From JAXDAY01 sp034679345 (GTDB lineage Bacteria; Eisenbacteria; RBG-16-71-46; CAIMUX01; VGJL01), in assembly GCA_034679345.1 (NCBI GenBank), contig JAXDAY010000009.1:62001-126000 (forward strand): a stretch of DNA of 64,000 nucleotides, written 5' to 3'. Below the pieces are notes generated by a model. That model was not told where the DNA came from and did not search any database. It saw only the letters and a program-made list of their open reading frames with translations. Below are positions 17,432 to 26,181 of this stretch, in pieces. The position numbers and the translations under genes were made by a program. The first letter of the stretch is position 1, and each line of letters opens with the position of its first letter.

Positions 17432-19000
17432 TCAATGGAGCACCACGCAGCGCCGTGCAGCGCTGCCTTCGCCGGCCTCGAGCTTGTAGTAGTATACGCC
17501 GCTCGGAAGCTCCGTCCCATCGAGATCGATCGTGTGCAAGCCCGCGGGCCGATCGGCATCGAGAAGACGGGCGACGACCCGTCCGCCTGGGCTCAGGAGC
17601 GAGAGACGCACCCGGCCCGGTTCGGCGAGACGGAACGACACGGTTGAGGATCCTCTGAACGGGTTCGGGCTGTTCGGGCCGAGGATGAGACGGGGCGCCA
17701 AGGGATCGATCGCCACGTCCGAGGCGAGACTGAATCCGGCGCGCGCGAGCCCCCGCTGGACATCGGCGTTCTGCATGATCCGATTCCAGGTCGCCCCCGT
17801 CCGATAATTCTCGATCATGACGATGATGGGACCTTGATCGATACCGATATAGTCGGGATCCCACCAGTCGACCGTGAGGTTGAACGCATCCCGGAAGCCG
17901 TAGGTCGACCAGAGTTGCGGCCTGTATGTCTCATACATGTTCTTGAGACAGGCGATCGACTCGCTCGGCGTGAATGGGATCGATCCGGCAGGGGCCGTCG
18001 GCGCGATCGTCCCGTCATCGTTCTGGGGCGGAGGCGCCCCGCGCGCCCGGTATCCGGTCGGCGTGTCGGAGGCGGTGATCCCCCACAGGTCTTCCGCGTA
18101 CCCGACCCATCCCCCGGGATTGTGGATGCTGTAGGCGCGCTGCGCGAGGGTCGCCCGCCGCGAGTTCTCGAAGTACGTGATCCCGTGGTTTCGCGTGTAG
18201 GCGTCCTGGATGTAGCGGAAGTCGATCCAGCAATGCGAGTACTGGTGTCCGAAGAGGGGCGGGAAATTGATGTAGGTCTGGCCGTAGAAGCTGAGCCAGT
18301 CGTATCCGCTCGTCCAGACATTCCAGGCGCTTTCCGGAACCGGAAACGTGGGCGATCCCAGGGCGAGGAGGTAGAGGATCATCGCCTCGTTGTAGCCGAT
18401 CCAGAGGCCGAAGCCCGAGAAACCGTTCTCCGGCTTCCACCCCATCCGGAGCCCCGCAGTGCCGTCCCGGAAGAACTCCCAGTCGGCGCGGTAGTAGATC
18501 GAGTCGGCCAGCGCGCGCACCTCGACGTCGAGCGGATCATCGGTCGCGAAGTACTGCTTGGCGTCGAGGATCCCGGCGAAGAGAAGGGCCGAGTCGATCG
18601 TCGAGACTTCGCACGACCAGGTCCTCAGGCAGGTCGTCATGTCGATGAAGTGGTAGTAGAGGCCCTTGTAGCCGATGTAGCCCGTGTATCCGGAGCCCAT
18701 CGGCTTGGACCAGAGGGTGTTGAGGGCGGTGAGGATCCTGCCCCGCCCTTCCTCCCGGCTCACCCAGCCATGGTCGATTCCGATCAGGATCGCGGAGATG
18801 CCGAATCCCAGGGACGCGATCGAACATGGAGATCCGTTCACGCTGCGATCCCGGATGAGGCCGTTGTTCGCATTCGCCTCGTTCCAGAAGAACTGGAATG
18901 AAGTGTATTGAAGCGAGTCGAGCAGCGCTTCGGTCTCGATCGCCTGCGCCCCGGTGACGATGAGCGCCGACAGGATGATGCCCAAGATGATTCTTCTCAT
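17432..19000 (-). CDS. GH144-type beta-1,2-glucanase with C-terminal FlgD-like sorting module
   Basis: This is a second member of the COG5368/GH144 family, about 522 residues, predicted to be secreted and attached to or released at the outer surface. The ATG at 19000 is preceded by GGAG; a TTG four codons upstream is less likely. A signal peptide (IILGIILSALIVTGAQA) is followed by TSFQFFWNEANANNGLIRDR, GYIGYKGLYYHFIDM, STIDSALLFAG, GWKPENGFSGFGLWIGYNEAM, FGHQYSHCWIDFR and DPDYIGIDQGPIIVMIENY, each aligning with a block in the 14868-16304 protein. Residues about 440-522 form an extra module: GPNSPNPFRGSSTVSF, GRVVARLLD, LPSGVYYYKLEAG. That pattern is the FlgD-like/type IX-like C-terminal domain. 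It probably makes the first cut in the polymer, with the lipoprotein paralogue acting later. Confidence 0.9.
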   Translation of the reverse strand: MRRIILGIILSALIVTGAQAIETEALLDSLQYTSFQFFWNEANANNGLIRDRSVNGSPCSIASLGFGISAILIGIDHGWVSREEGRGRILTALNTLWSKPMGSGYTGYIGYKGLYYHFIDMTTCLRTWSCEVSTIDSALLFAGILDAKQYFATDDPLDVEVRALADSIYYRADWEFFRDGTAGLRMGWKPENGFSGFGLWIGYNEAMILYLLALGSPTFPVPESAWNVWTSGYDWLSFYGQTYINFPPLFGHQYSHCWIDFRYIQDAYTRNHGITYFENSRRATLAQRAYSIHNPGGWVGYAEDLWGITASDTPTGYRARGAPPPQNDDGTIAPTAPAGSIPFTPSESIACLKNMYETYRPQLWSTYGFRDAFNLTVDWWDPDYIGIDQGPIIVMIENYRTGATWNRIMQNADVQRGLARAGFSLASDVAIDPLAPRLILGPNSPNPFRGSSTVSFRLAEPGRVRLSLLSPGGRVVARLLDADRPAGLHTIDLDGTELPSGVYYYKLEAGEGSAARRCVVLH

Positions 19001-19061
19001 TCCACTCTCCAAGGTTTCTCCATCCCCCTATATCTTCAGATCGTCCTTGCCCATCCGCGGC

Positions 19062-20072
19062 TCAGTAGGTCAGGACGAATGTCAGTCGATGCGTTTCCTC
19101 CAACCGGCCGTAATCGGCCCATGCGTAATCGAAATGGAACTCGGGCTGCCCGATGCGGCCGCGCAGGCCGATTCCGAGCGTGAGCCCCACCTCCGAGTCC
19201 TTCTGCGCGAGGTTCTGGTATCCGCTTCGAAGCGAGAGCGCCTCCTTCCAGGTCCACTCCGCGCCCAGGCTCATCGACTCGGTGTTGTCGCTCGGATGGA
19301 AGGCGTCCACCTCGAGCAGGAGGCGCGAATCGCGGCCCACCTGTTTCGGGTAGGCGAGCCCCACGCGGAAGAGGATCGGCAGCGGGAAGTCGTCCGTGAA
19401 CCGCTCGCCGGGCAGCGCGCTATTGTCCCCGTAGCGGTCCGGATCGTTGTCGTATTGCATGGCGAGGTCCCGCCCGGAGAATCCCCCTTTGGTGCCGATG
19501 TTCGAGATGCTCGAGCCGATGTGAAGCCCATTCTCCGAGATCCGGTAGAGCGTGCCGACATTCAGCACCAAGGTCTTCATCGAAGTGTGCCAGATCGTCT
19601 CCTGGAGATACGTCAGCTGGCCCCCGGCCGAAAAACGATCGCTGATCGGCCGCGCGTAGGCGAGGCCGACGGCCAGGTCATTCACCGAGTACCGTTCTCC
19701 GGTCCCGTGCGGCATCTCGACGGTGCGGACGTCCATCTCGCCCGATGACAGGGCCGTCACGCTGATCATGGCCGTCCCGAAGCGCCCGAAGGGGGCGCCC
19801 ACCGCGAGGTAGTCGTAGTCGATTCCCGCCAGCCAGTCGGAGTGGCTCGCCTGCAGGGCGTAGCGGTCCACGCTCGCCAGGGCGGCGGGATTGTAGTAGA
19901 CGGACTGGATGCCGTCGTAGAGCGCAACGCCGGCATTGCCCATCGCGGTCAACCGAGCGCTGGGCTCGATCAGGAGGAACTGCCCGATCGAAGTCCCCGT
20001 CTTGCTCTGAGCATTCGCCGCTCCCGCCGCAAGGAGCGCGAGCGCCAACCCGATTCCGATCCGCCGTATCAT
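19062..20072 (-). CDS. PorV/PorQ-family outer-membrane beta-barrel protein
   Basis: This 336-residue exported protein resembles the PorV/PorQ family of FCB bacteria, barrels linked to type IX secretion and to anchoring of sorted cargo. It has a signal peptide (IGIGLALALLAAGAANA) and then the family opening GQFLLIEPSARLTAMGNAGVALYDGIQSVYYNPAALA. Alternating amphipathic strands run to a C-terminus ending in RLTFVLTY, with an aromatic last residue as in outer-membrane barrels. The ATG at 20072 has GAGG nine bases upstream; an ATG three codons earlier (20081) is possible but sits directly on that site. It follows the giant surface protein and the TonB receptor, so the three probably work together. 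Whether it serves secretion or substrate uptake is not settled by sequence. Confidence 0.85.
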   Translation of the reverse strand: MIRRIGIGLALALLAAGAANAQSKTGTSIGQFLLIEPSARLTAMGNAGVALYDGIQSVYYNPAALASVDRYALQASHSDWLAGIDYDYLAVGAPFGRFGTAMISVTALSSGEMDVRTVEMPHGTGERYSVNDLAVGLAYARPISDRFSAGGQLTYLQETIWHTSMKTLVLNVGTLYRISENGLHIGSSISNIGTKGGFSGRDLAMQYDNDPDRYGDNSALPGERFTDDFPLPILFRVGLAYPKQVGRDSRLLLEVDAFHPSDNTESMSLGAEWTWKEALSLRSGYQNLAQKDSEVGLTLGIGLRGRIGQPEFHFDYAWADYGRLEETHRLTFVLTY

Positions 20073-20083
20073 CGTTTCCATCC

Positions 20084-23000
20084 TCACTTGATGATGGCGA
20101 ACTTGCCGATCCGGGTCCCCAGGGCTCCCGCATCGACGTGGAAGACGTACAAACCCGGCGCCACATCCAGGTTGTCCTTCGTGCGGAGATCCCACGGGAC
20201 CATTCCGTCGTTCGATCCCTCGTGACGGAGCGTCTGCACCAGATCCCCACGCACCGTATAGATCCGAATCGTGCAACCCGCCGGCAGGGCGCGGAACTCC
20301 ATCCTCCGCTCCCCGCGGCCCGAAACTGCGAACCGCTCGGGCTCGAACGAGGCGGCGGCCACATAAGGATTGGGCACCACGTAGGGCTCCTCGCCCCACT
20401 GGTCTTTCGCCAAGCCGCTGTCGATCCGCTCCCCCCGCGTCCGGAAGGTGAAGACATCCGCCGCTCCCAGCGGGGCGAGCAGCTCCAGGTGGAAGTTGTC
20501 GCCCCGCGCGGGCGGCAGGATCTCGCCCCGCTCGGACTGGCCGAGGGTGTCGAGAGCCGCGCGCCATGTGACTTGCGGAATCGTCGGATCCGAAGGCAGG
20601 TAGCTGACGATATCGAAGTACTCGTCGGCCCGGCTCAGAGTCCCGTCGAGATCGAGATCCCGGAATCGGAAGTCCATCTCCTCCTCGACCCCCTCGCCCT
20701 TCGCAAAGACCTTGAACTTCGCCGGCCGCGCGGGAAGGGGGAACATCGCCAGGGATGTGTCGACCACCACGTCGTCGAAGCGAATCACGAGATTCCTCGG
20801 ATATCCGATGCGTCGCAGGTTCTTCGGCAGCACATTCTGATAGCTGATCCCGAGCAGGGTGTTCGTGGGCCCGCCCGCCTCCCATCCGGTGGCCGCCGAA
20901 TCGATGGAGATCTCCTTGATCTGCCTGTTCACCAGAGGCAGCAAACCGTCCCCCGATGGACCGATCCCGAGGCCGTCCATATCGCGGCCCGTGCGGAAGA
21001 GGGTGCGGTGGGCCGTGCTGTCCCGAAGCGTGTAGGTCGATGCGAGCAGCGAGTCCGGAGCGGCCGTCTTGAAGGTGACCGCGTAGAGGTGGCCGTCGGG
21101 GACGAGCCCCGAGTTCACGATCGCGACATCGAGAGTCGCCAGCCCGCTGCCGGCCTCGTGACGGATGTCGTCCACCTCGGATCCCACGTAACCGAAGACC
21201 TTCGGCTCGGGACGAACCGCCACCGCGTTATCCGGCAGGATCAACCCGCCGCGCGCCGTGCGCGAGATCGGGATGGAGTTCTCCGAGGGATAGAAGGCGA
21301 GCGAATCGGAGCCGTGGTCGTAAGCGCAGACGGCGTAGTAGTACTCCTGGCCCGTGACGACCGACGAGTCGGTCCAGGTGTGCGTGATCCCGCTGTCGGT
21401 GCCGAGGTAGTAGGAGACTCCCTCGACGGTCTGGCTCGAGAAACCCCTCTTGCCGTTCGCGAGGTCGAACTGGGCGCTCGGCCGGCCGTTGCCGATCGGC
21501 CCGCTCCCGGTCCCGGTCGTGATCACCCGCACGTCCCGGAACTCCGGGTCGGTCGAGCGGTAGATTCGGTACCCCTCGAAGTCGATCAGGTTGGTCACCG
21601 GATCGAGCCCGCGCTCCGCCACGTCGTCCCACACGAGACGGACGTGGCTCTCGCCGACCTCGGCGTGGAGCGTCGGTTGGGGCGGGGGGACGGCGAACTG
21701 GTAGTTCGCATTGTAGATCTGCTGGACCGTCTGCACCGTTCTTCGGAGCTCGTCGAGGTCTCCGCCGTATGCCAACGCGAGGCTGAACCGCTCGGTCTTG
21801 CCCGCGGCCAGCGTAAAGGGGCCCGATGCGAAGAGGAATCCGATGTTGTAGTTCGACGAGAGGGCCCGGTCGAAGCGGTCGGCCGGATCCGCGGCGGTAA
21901 ACTGCTCGTAGAGCCGCTGAGGCCAGTTCTCGCTGTTCGTGAAGAAGAGGATGTCGTCGATTTCCGGATCGGGATTCCCCTGCCCCGCGCGGATCCGGTT
22001 CATCTTGAAGCCGGTCAGCCCGATCTGATCCGACTCGTTCAGGTCGGTCCGATCGAAGTAGGGCTCCCCGGCCGTCGGCATGCCGTCGAGCTCGCCTTCG
22101 TCGAAGGTCTCGGCCACGCCGTCGGCTCCGAGATCGTGGAACTCGGAGTTCCAGTCCATGTCCTCATCGCCTGTCCACCAGCGGCCGGCCCGGAAGGCCC
22201 CCCGCTTCTCCACAGGACCGTACTCGACGGCGAAGCGCTCCAGATCGTAGTTGGCTTCGACCCAGGCGAGGATGTTCTCGGGCCCGACGATCAGTTCTCC
22301 GGGGCCGCCGTCGCGAAGCTCGTCGGTGATCCCGTCCTCGTCGTTGTCAGCGCCGTCCAAGGCATTGCCGGGCGTCTCGAGGTAGGCGTAGCCGAGATAC
22401 CCGGTCTTCCCGCAGAGGCCTCCCAGGTCCTTGCCGTGGCCATAGCGGTCCCATGTGTAGACGAGGTTCAGGACGTCCTGATCGAAGGTGCGATCGAAGA
22501 AGGCGTTGTCGTCGTCCGATTCGTAGATGCCGTCGCAGGACAGGGCGCTTCCGCCGACGCCCGAGTCCATATAAAGCCCGAAGATGATGTTGTCTTCGTA
22601 GTCGGTCGTGCCCTCGTTGGTGATGTCGTAGTGCCAGAAGATCACATTGCCCGCCTGCGGGTTCGCCCACTGGAATCCGCGCACCTCGATGCGCAGGCCC
22701 AGCCCGTGCCGGGTCGAGTCGCGACTGTCGGGGAAGTAATCCCAGGCGTCGTAGTAGTCGTCGTCCATCACGGTGAACGATTCCTGATCCGCCGCCGGGC
22801 GCTTGCCGAAGTAGCCGTTCCACTTCCCCTCCCAGCCCGGATCGTCGGGATCGTCGGCCTTGTCGGGCCAGACGTCAGGCCAGGTGCGCGGGTCGCTGCT
22901 GATGGCCGGCGATCGAGCCGGATTGACGCCTGGATCGGCCTGGAAGTAGCCGGGCCGCGGCTCGAACCGCATGATCCGGTTCTGGTAGATGCTGATCCCC

Positions 23001-23368
23001 TGCCGCTCCCGGAAGCCGGTCTCCATGATGTAGGCTTCGTTGCCGTTGCGCTGGCGGATCTTCGCGAGAACGAAGGGGGTGATCCCGTCGGAGTAGTTCA
23101 TCCCGCTTCCCTTGGGCGCCTCCACGGAGTGGAACACCGAGAGATCGACGTTGCCGGGATCCGGCGGATAGTCGCCGACCATCCCGTAGTTCCAGAAGAT
23201 GGTGCGGATATTGGCCGCGTCATGGTAGCCGGCCCGCTCCGAATCGAACCCCCCGCGCTGATCGGGCGGCACGACGGGCTCGAGCTGCGCCCGAGCGCCT
23301 CCTGCGAACGACAGCAGCAGGCCGATCGCGATCCCCGCGAGCGCGCCAGCCCGCGACATCGCTTTCAT
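20084..23368 (-). CDS. Giant secreted surface protein with FN3-like segment and FlgD-like C-terminal module
   Basis: This exported protein has about 1094 residues. The ATG at 23368 has GGAG six bases upstream and opens a signal peptide (AGALAGIAIGLLLSFAGGARA). The large N-terminal half is acidic and rich in Asp/Asn, Trp and Tyr with many short DxDxDG-like turns (NDEDGITDE, DWNSEFHDLGADG) that may bind calcium. Around residues 560-720 there is a fibronectin type III-like segment (VRLVWDDVAE, FEGYRIYRSTDPEF, YYYAVCAYDHG). The end carries VVPNPYVAAASFEPE, IRIYTVRGDLVQTL and APGLYVFHVDAGA, the FlgD-like sorting pattern common in FCB genomes. It lies between a TonB receptor and a PorV-like barrel. 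In Bacteroidetes the protein next to a SusC-type receptor is the SusD lipoprotein; this may be a functional counterpart of unrelated sequence. That role is an inference. Confidence 0.8.
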   Translation of the reverse strand: MKAMSRAGALAGIAIGLLLSFAGGARAQLEPVVPPDQRGGFDSERAGYHDAANIRTIFWNYGMVGDYPPDPGNVDLSVFHSVEAPKGSGMNYSDGITPFVLAKIRQRNGNEAYIMETGFRERQGISIYQNRIMRFEPRPGYFQADPGVNPARSPAISSDPRTWPDVWPDKADDPDDPGWEGKWNGYFGKRPAADQESFTVMDDDYYDAWDYFPDSRDSTRHGLGLRIEVRGFQWANPQAGNVIFWHYDITNEGTTDYEDNIIFGLYMDSGVGGSALSCDGIYESDDDNAFFDRTFDQDVLNLVYTWDRYGHGKDLGGLCGKTGYLGYAYLETPGNALDGADNDEDGITDELRDGGPGELIVGPENILAWVEANYDLERFAVEYGPVEKRGAFRAGRWWTGDEDMDWNSEFHDLGADGVAETFDEGELDGMPTAGEPYFDRTDLNESDQIGLTGFKMNRIRAGQGNPDPEIDDILFFTNSENWPQRLYEQFTAADPADRFDRALSSNYNIGFLFASGPFTLAAGKTERFSLALAYGGDLDELRRTVQTVQQIYNANYQFAVPPPQPTLHAEVGESHVRLVWDDVAERGLDPVTNLIDFEGYRIYRSTDPEFRDVRVITTGTGSGPIGNGRPSAQFDLANGKRGFSSQTVEGVSYYLGTDSGITHTWTDSSVVTGQEYYYAVCAYDHGSDSLAFYPSENSIPISRTARGGLILPDNAVAVRPEPKVFGYVGSEVDDIRHEAGSGLATLDVAIVNSGLVPDGHLYAVTFKTAAPDSLLASTYTLRDSTAHRTLFRTGRDMDGLGIGPSGDGLLPLVNRQIKEISIDSAATGWEAGGPTNTLLGISYQNVLPKNLRRIGYPRNLVIRFDDVVVDTSLAMFPLPARPAKFKVFAKGEGVEEEMDFRFRDLDLDGTLSRADEYFDIVSYLPSDPTIPQVTWRAALDTLGQSERGEILPPARGDNFHLELLAPLGAADVFTFRTRGERIDSGLAKDQWGEEPYVVPNPYVAAASFEPERFAVSGRGERRMEFRALPAGCTIRIYTVRGDLVQTLRHEGSNDGMVPWDLRTKDNLDVAPGLYVFHVDAGALGTRIGKFAIIK

Positions 23369-23399
23369 TCCGACTCCATGGGGATCCTTCCCCGAGGCT

Positions 23400-26093
23400 C
23401 TACTCCCCACCGGTCAACCCTCCCAGACTGATGCCAAGCTCGATCCGCCGCGGCGGATAGAATCGAGTCGGATCGTTCAAGGCCACCTCGTCGGTGACCG
23501 GGAAGCGCGAGTAGTAGGGACTTCCCGTGCTGTTGAAGACCGCTCCATTGAAGTAGCGCTCGTCGAAGAGGTTGAAGACGCGGCAGAAGATCCCCCAGCT
23601 CGCCCAGCGGCCGCGAAACTTCTTCTCCCCCCTCAGGTCGACGACGATGCCGCCCGGCTTGCGCCCGGAGTTCGTGTCCAGGCCGCTGCCGAAGCCCGAT
23701 TCGATCACAGGGGTGTAAGGCTGCCCGCTCGCCGCGCGCACCACGGCGCTCGCGGTGAAGTCGTCCGGTTTCGCGAGGGTGGCCGTCAGATTGACCGTGT
23801 GCCGCTGATCCCAGTTGAACGGCACCTCCCTCGGCTGTGGGTCATCCCCCGCTTCCGCCCGCGTCGCCGTCTCCCGAGGGTCGCTCGAGTTGCCCAGCGC
23901 CTGTTGCCAGGTATAGTCGAGCGACGCGCTGAAGAGACCGATCGGCTTCTGATCGACCGAGATCGTGAAGCCCGTGACGTTGCCGAAGTCGACGTTGGTC
24001 AGACGCGCGTACTCCGCGCCGTTGTAGGTCGAGACGAACTCGACGCCCAGCAGATCACGGATGTCCTTGTAGAATAGCGACGCGTCGAGCCCCATCCATC
24101 TGGTCATCGCGTACTTGAAGCCGAACTCGTAGGAAACCGTCTGCTCCGGCTTGATGTCGGGATTCCCGAGCGTGCCGTAGCTGATCCCGCCGGCCTGGAG
24201 CTTGTTCAGGACGTTGTAGTCCGCGTTGCTGAAGATCTCCTTCATCGCGGGGAACTGGTAGAAGTGCCCGTAGGCGAAGTGGAGCCCGGCGCGTTCGTTG
24301 ATCGGGTAGGCGACTCCGAGTCTCGGCGCAAGTCGCGTCTTGATCGTCGTGTCTTTCGGGTGCGAGGCGGGCGCTCCTTGGATCGTGTTCGCGGGATTGG
24401 AGAGATCGCTCGGGACCGTCGAGTTGGCGTCGAAGAGATCGAAGCGCAGCCCCATCCGCAGAGTGAGGTCATCCCACTCGATCTGATCCTGCGCGAAGGC
24501 CGATGCGATCGTGGGATTGTACTCCTGCACCGCGGGGAAGTCCGGAGGCTGATCGATGATCCGAACGAGAACTTCCTCAATCCTCCCGTTGATATCCGTG
24601 ACGAAGTAGCGAAGGTAGCCCGGCGTCCCGAACTCGATCTTCGATTTCTGGTACTCGACGCCCGCCTTCAGGTTGTGCTCGGCGCTGACCTGGCTCGAGA
24701 TCGACCACTTGAGGACCTTCGTGTCGGTCTTCTGCTCGTAGCGCGTGAAATCCACGCCCTTGAGATAGGCGTCGTGGAGAACGCCCCGGATGAGCGTCGC
24801 CGGCCCGGCGGAGTCGTATCGAGCGTCGTAGACGTCCTCGTAGCGATAGTCCTTGTAGTCGAAGTAGTTCTGCCGAAGGCTCAGGTTGTAGAACGTCGAC
24901 TTGCCGAGCGTGTGAGTCACGTCGATCCCGTGCGCGACGGAGAAGGTCTCCTGTTTGGAGGCGCCGTCGGGATTCAGCACATAGGCGTACTTGATCTGGC
25001 GCCCGTCGATGGAATTGACGATCGCCTGGTAGTTGAGCTTGATGTTCTGGAGCGAGGCGTTGGTCAGCTTGACGAGACCCGACCATTCCCGCGAGTATCC
25101 CAGCGCCACCTTCTCCCCGTCGCCGCTCGCGCTGATCACCCCGGTTCGCGTGTTCGTGGTGTCGAAAGGGGTGAAGACGCGAGTGCCGTAGACATAGTCG
25201 TCGTGCACGAAGCGCCGCCCGCTTGCCAGGAAGACGGTGTTCGCAAGCGGCGTCGGCCCGCTCACCGTGAGCTGGTAGTTCTGGATCCCCGCCGGGCGCA
25301 CCTCGTCGTCGGCCAGACGCTCGTCCTCGCGACCGGGGAAGAAGTAGCCCCCGGAGTAGACCTCGCCGCTCCATTCGAAGCGGTCTCCCCCCTGGCGCAG
25401 GACCGTGTTCACGACGCCGCTCATGGCCTGGCCGTACTCGGCGTCGAAGGTCCCGCTGATCACCTGGACCTCCTGGAGCAGGGAGCGGTCGATCTTCACG
25501 CTGGAGGTATTGTCGAACGGATTGTTGGTGCTCACGCCATCGATCTGATACTGGACCTCGCCGATTCGCCCGCCCCGGAAGTGCCCGTCGACGACTCCCG
25601 CCTGAAGGTTGACGACGTCCTCCAGGTCCTGGACCGGAAGGTCCGCGATCTGATCCCGCGTCAGGGTGGACCGAGTGCTCGTGAGGTTCACGTCCACGAC
25701 CGGTCGCTCCGCTTTGACGACGACCTCTTCCATGGCGACGGCCGTCTCCTCGAGGACCGCGTCCAGACGGGTCGTGAGGTCCGCGGAGACGACGATCCCC
25801 TGGACGGTCTTCGACCGATACCCGACGTAAGTGAAGCTCACGTCGTAGGTCCCGGCCGGGATGTTCAGGATGTCGTAATGGCCATCCTTGTCCGCGTAAG
25901 CCCCGAGGGGCTTGCCGAGCAGCACGACCGTCGCTCCCTGGAGGGGCAAGCCCTTCGAGTCCGCCACGCTCCCGGCGATCTTTCCCGTGGTCCCCGCAAG
26001 AACGGAGACCGGAGAGCCGCAAAGGAGCGCCGCGATCGAGATCGCGAGGATCGCGGCGCCTGCGGAGCCCCGGCGCCCACCGCGTGCCATCAT
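23400..26093 (-). CDS. TonB-dependent outer-membrane receptor with carboxypeptidase-regulatory-like N-terminus
   Basis: This receptor of 897 residues probably moves large ligands, here glucan fragments, across the outer membrane using TonB energy. After a signal peptide comes a CarboxypepD_reg-like domain (residues about 35-115: GKIAGSVADSKGLPLQGATVVLL, YDILNIPAGTYDVSF). The plug follows (EVVVKAERPVVDVNLTSTRST, IADLPVQDLEDVVNLQAGVV, QVISGTFDAEYGQAMSGVVN), then a long aromatic-rich barrel (DIKPEQTVSYEFGFKYA, RFDLFDANS). The N-terminal extension is the SusC/FecA-like arrangement of FCB receptors, but no SusD gene follows. Two adjacent ATG codons (26093 and 26090) share the site GGGGGAG. It is 31 bp upstream of the giant surface protein. 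Family call is strong; ligand is inferred from the locus. Confidence 0.93.
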   Translation of the reverse strand: MMARGGRRGSAGAAILAISIAALLCGSPVSVLAGTTGKIAGSVADSKGLPLQGATVVLLGKPLGAYADKDGHYDILNIPAGTYDVSFTYVGYRSKTVQGIVVSADLTTRLDAVLEETAVAMEEVVVKAERPVVDVNLTSTRSTLTRDQIADLPVQDLEDVVNLQAGVVDGHFRGGRIGEVQYQIDGVSTNNPFDNTSSVKIDRSLLQEVQVISGTFDAEYGQAMSGVVNTVLRQGGDRFEWSGEVYSGGYFFPGREDERLADDEVRPAGIQNYQLTVSGPTPLANTVFLASGRRFVHDDYVYGTRVFTPFDTTNTRTGVISASGDGEKVALGYSREWSGLVKLTNASLQNIKLNYQAIVNSIDGRQIKYAYVLNPDGASKQETFSVAHGIDVTHTLGKSTFYNLSLRQNYFDYKDYRYEDVYDARYDSAGPATLIRGVLHDAYLKGVDFTRYEQKTDTKVLKWSISSQVSAEHNLKAGVEYQKSKIEFGTPGYLRYFVTDINGRIEEVLVRIIDQPPDFPAVQEYNPTIASAFAQDQIEWDDLTLRMGLRFDLFDANSTVPSDLSNPANTIQGAPASHPKDTTIKTRLAPRLGVAYPINERAGLHFAYGHFYQFPAMKEIFSNADYNVLNKLQAGGISYGTLGNPDIKPEQTVSYEFGFKYAMTRWMGLDASLFYKDIRDLLGVEFVSTYNGAEYARLTNVDFGNVTGFTISVDQKPIGLFSASLDYTWQQALGNSSDPRETATRAEAGDDPQPREVPFNWDQRHTVNLTATLAKPDDFTASAVVRAASGQPYTPVIESGFGSGLDTNSGRKPGGIVVDLRGEKKFRGRWASWGIFCRVFNLFDERYFNGAVFNSTGSPYYSRFPVTDEVALNDPTRFYPPRRIELGISLGGLTGGE

Positions 26094-26181
26094 CTCACTC
26101 CCCCGCGTCGGAGATCTCCGACGCCCGCGGGGCGGGCCGCCCCCTCGGCGAGTCCCACCCCGTGCGGCTTCATCCTCGAAA
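26094..26181 (-). promoter_or_regulatory. Perfect 20-bp palindrome and GC hairpin in the operon gap before the TonB receptor gene
   Basis: In the 88-bp gap after the CBM9-like gene lies GCGTCGGAGATCTCCGACGC (26105-26124), a perfect 20-bp inverted repeat without spacer. In the direction of transcription it is preceded by a tight hairpin (GGGGCG at 26129-26134 paired with CGCCCC at 26138-26143). The pair could attenuate or stabilise the transcript between the first two genes and the receptor, or the palindrome could bind a dimeric regulator. Its sequence differs from the LacI-type site at 29315. Confidence 0.5.

Noticed and set aside
20138..23431. A 1,097-codon plus-strand open frame antisense to the giant surface protein
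   Set aside because: Stop codons are rare in all frames at this G+C content. The plus frame has no signal, domain or ribosome-binding site, whereas the minus frame has a signal peptide, FN3-like and sorting motifs.
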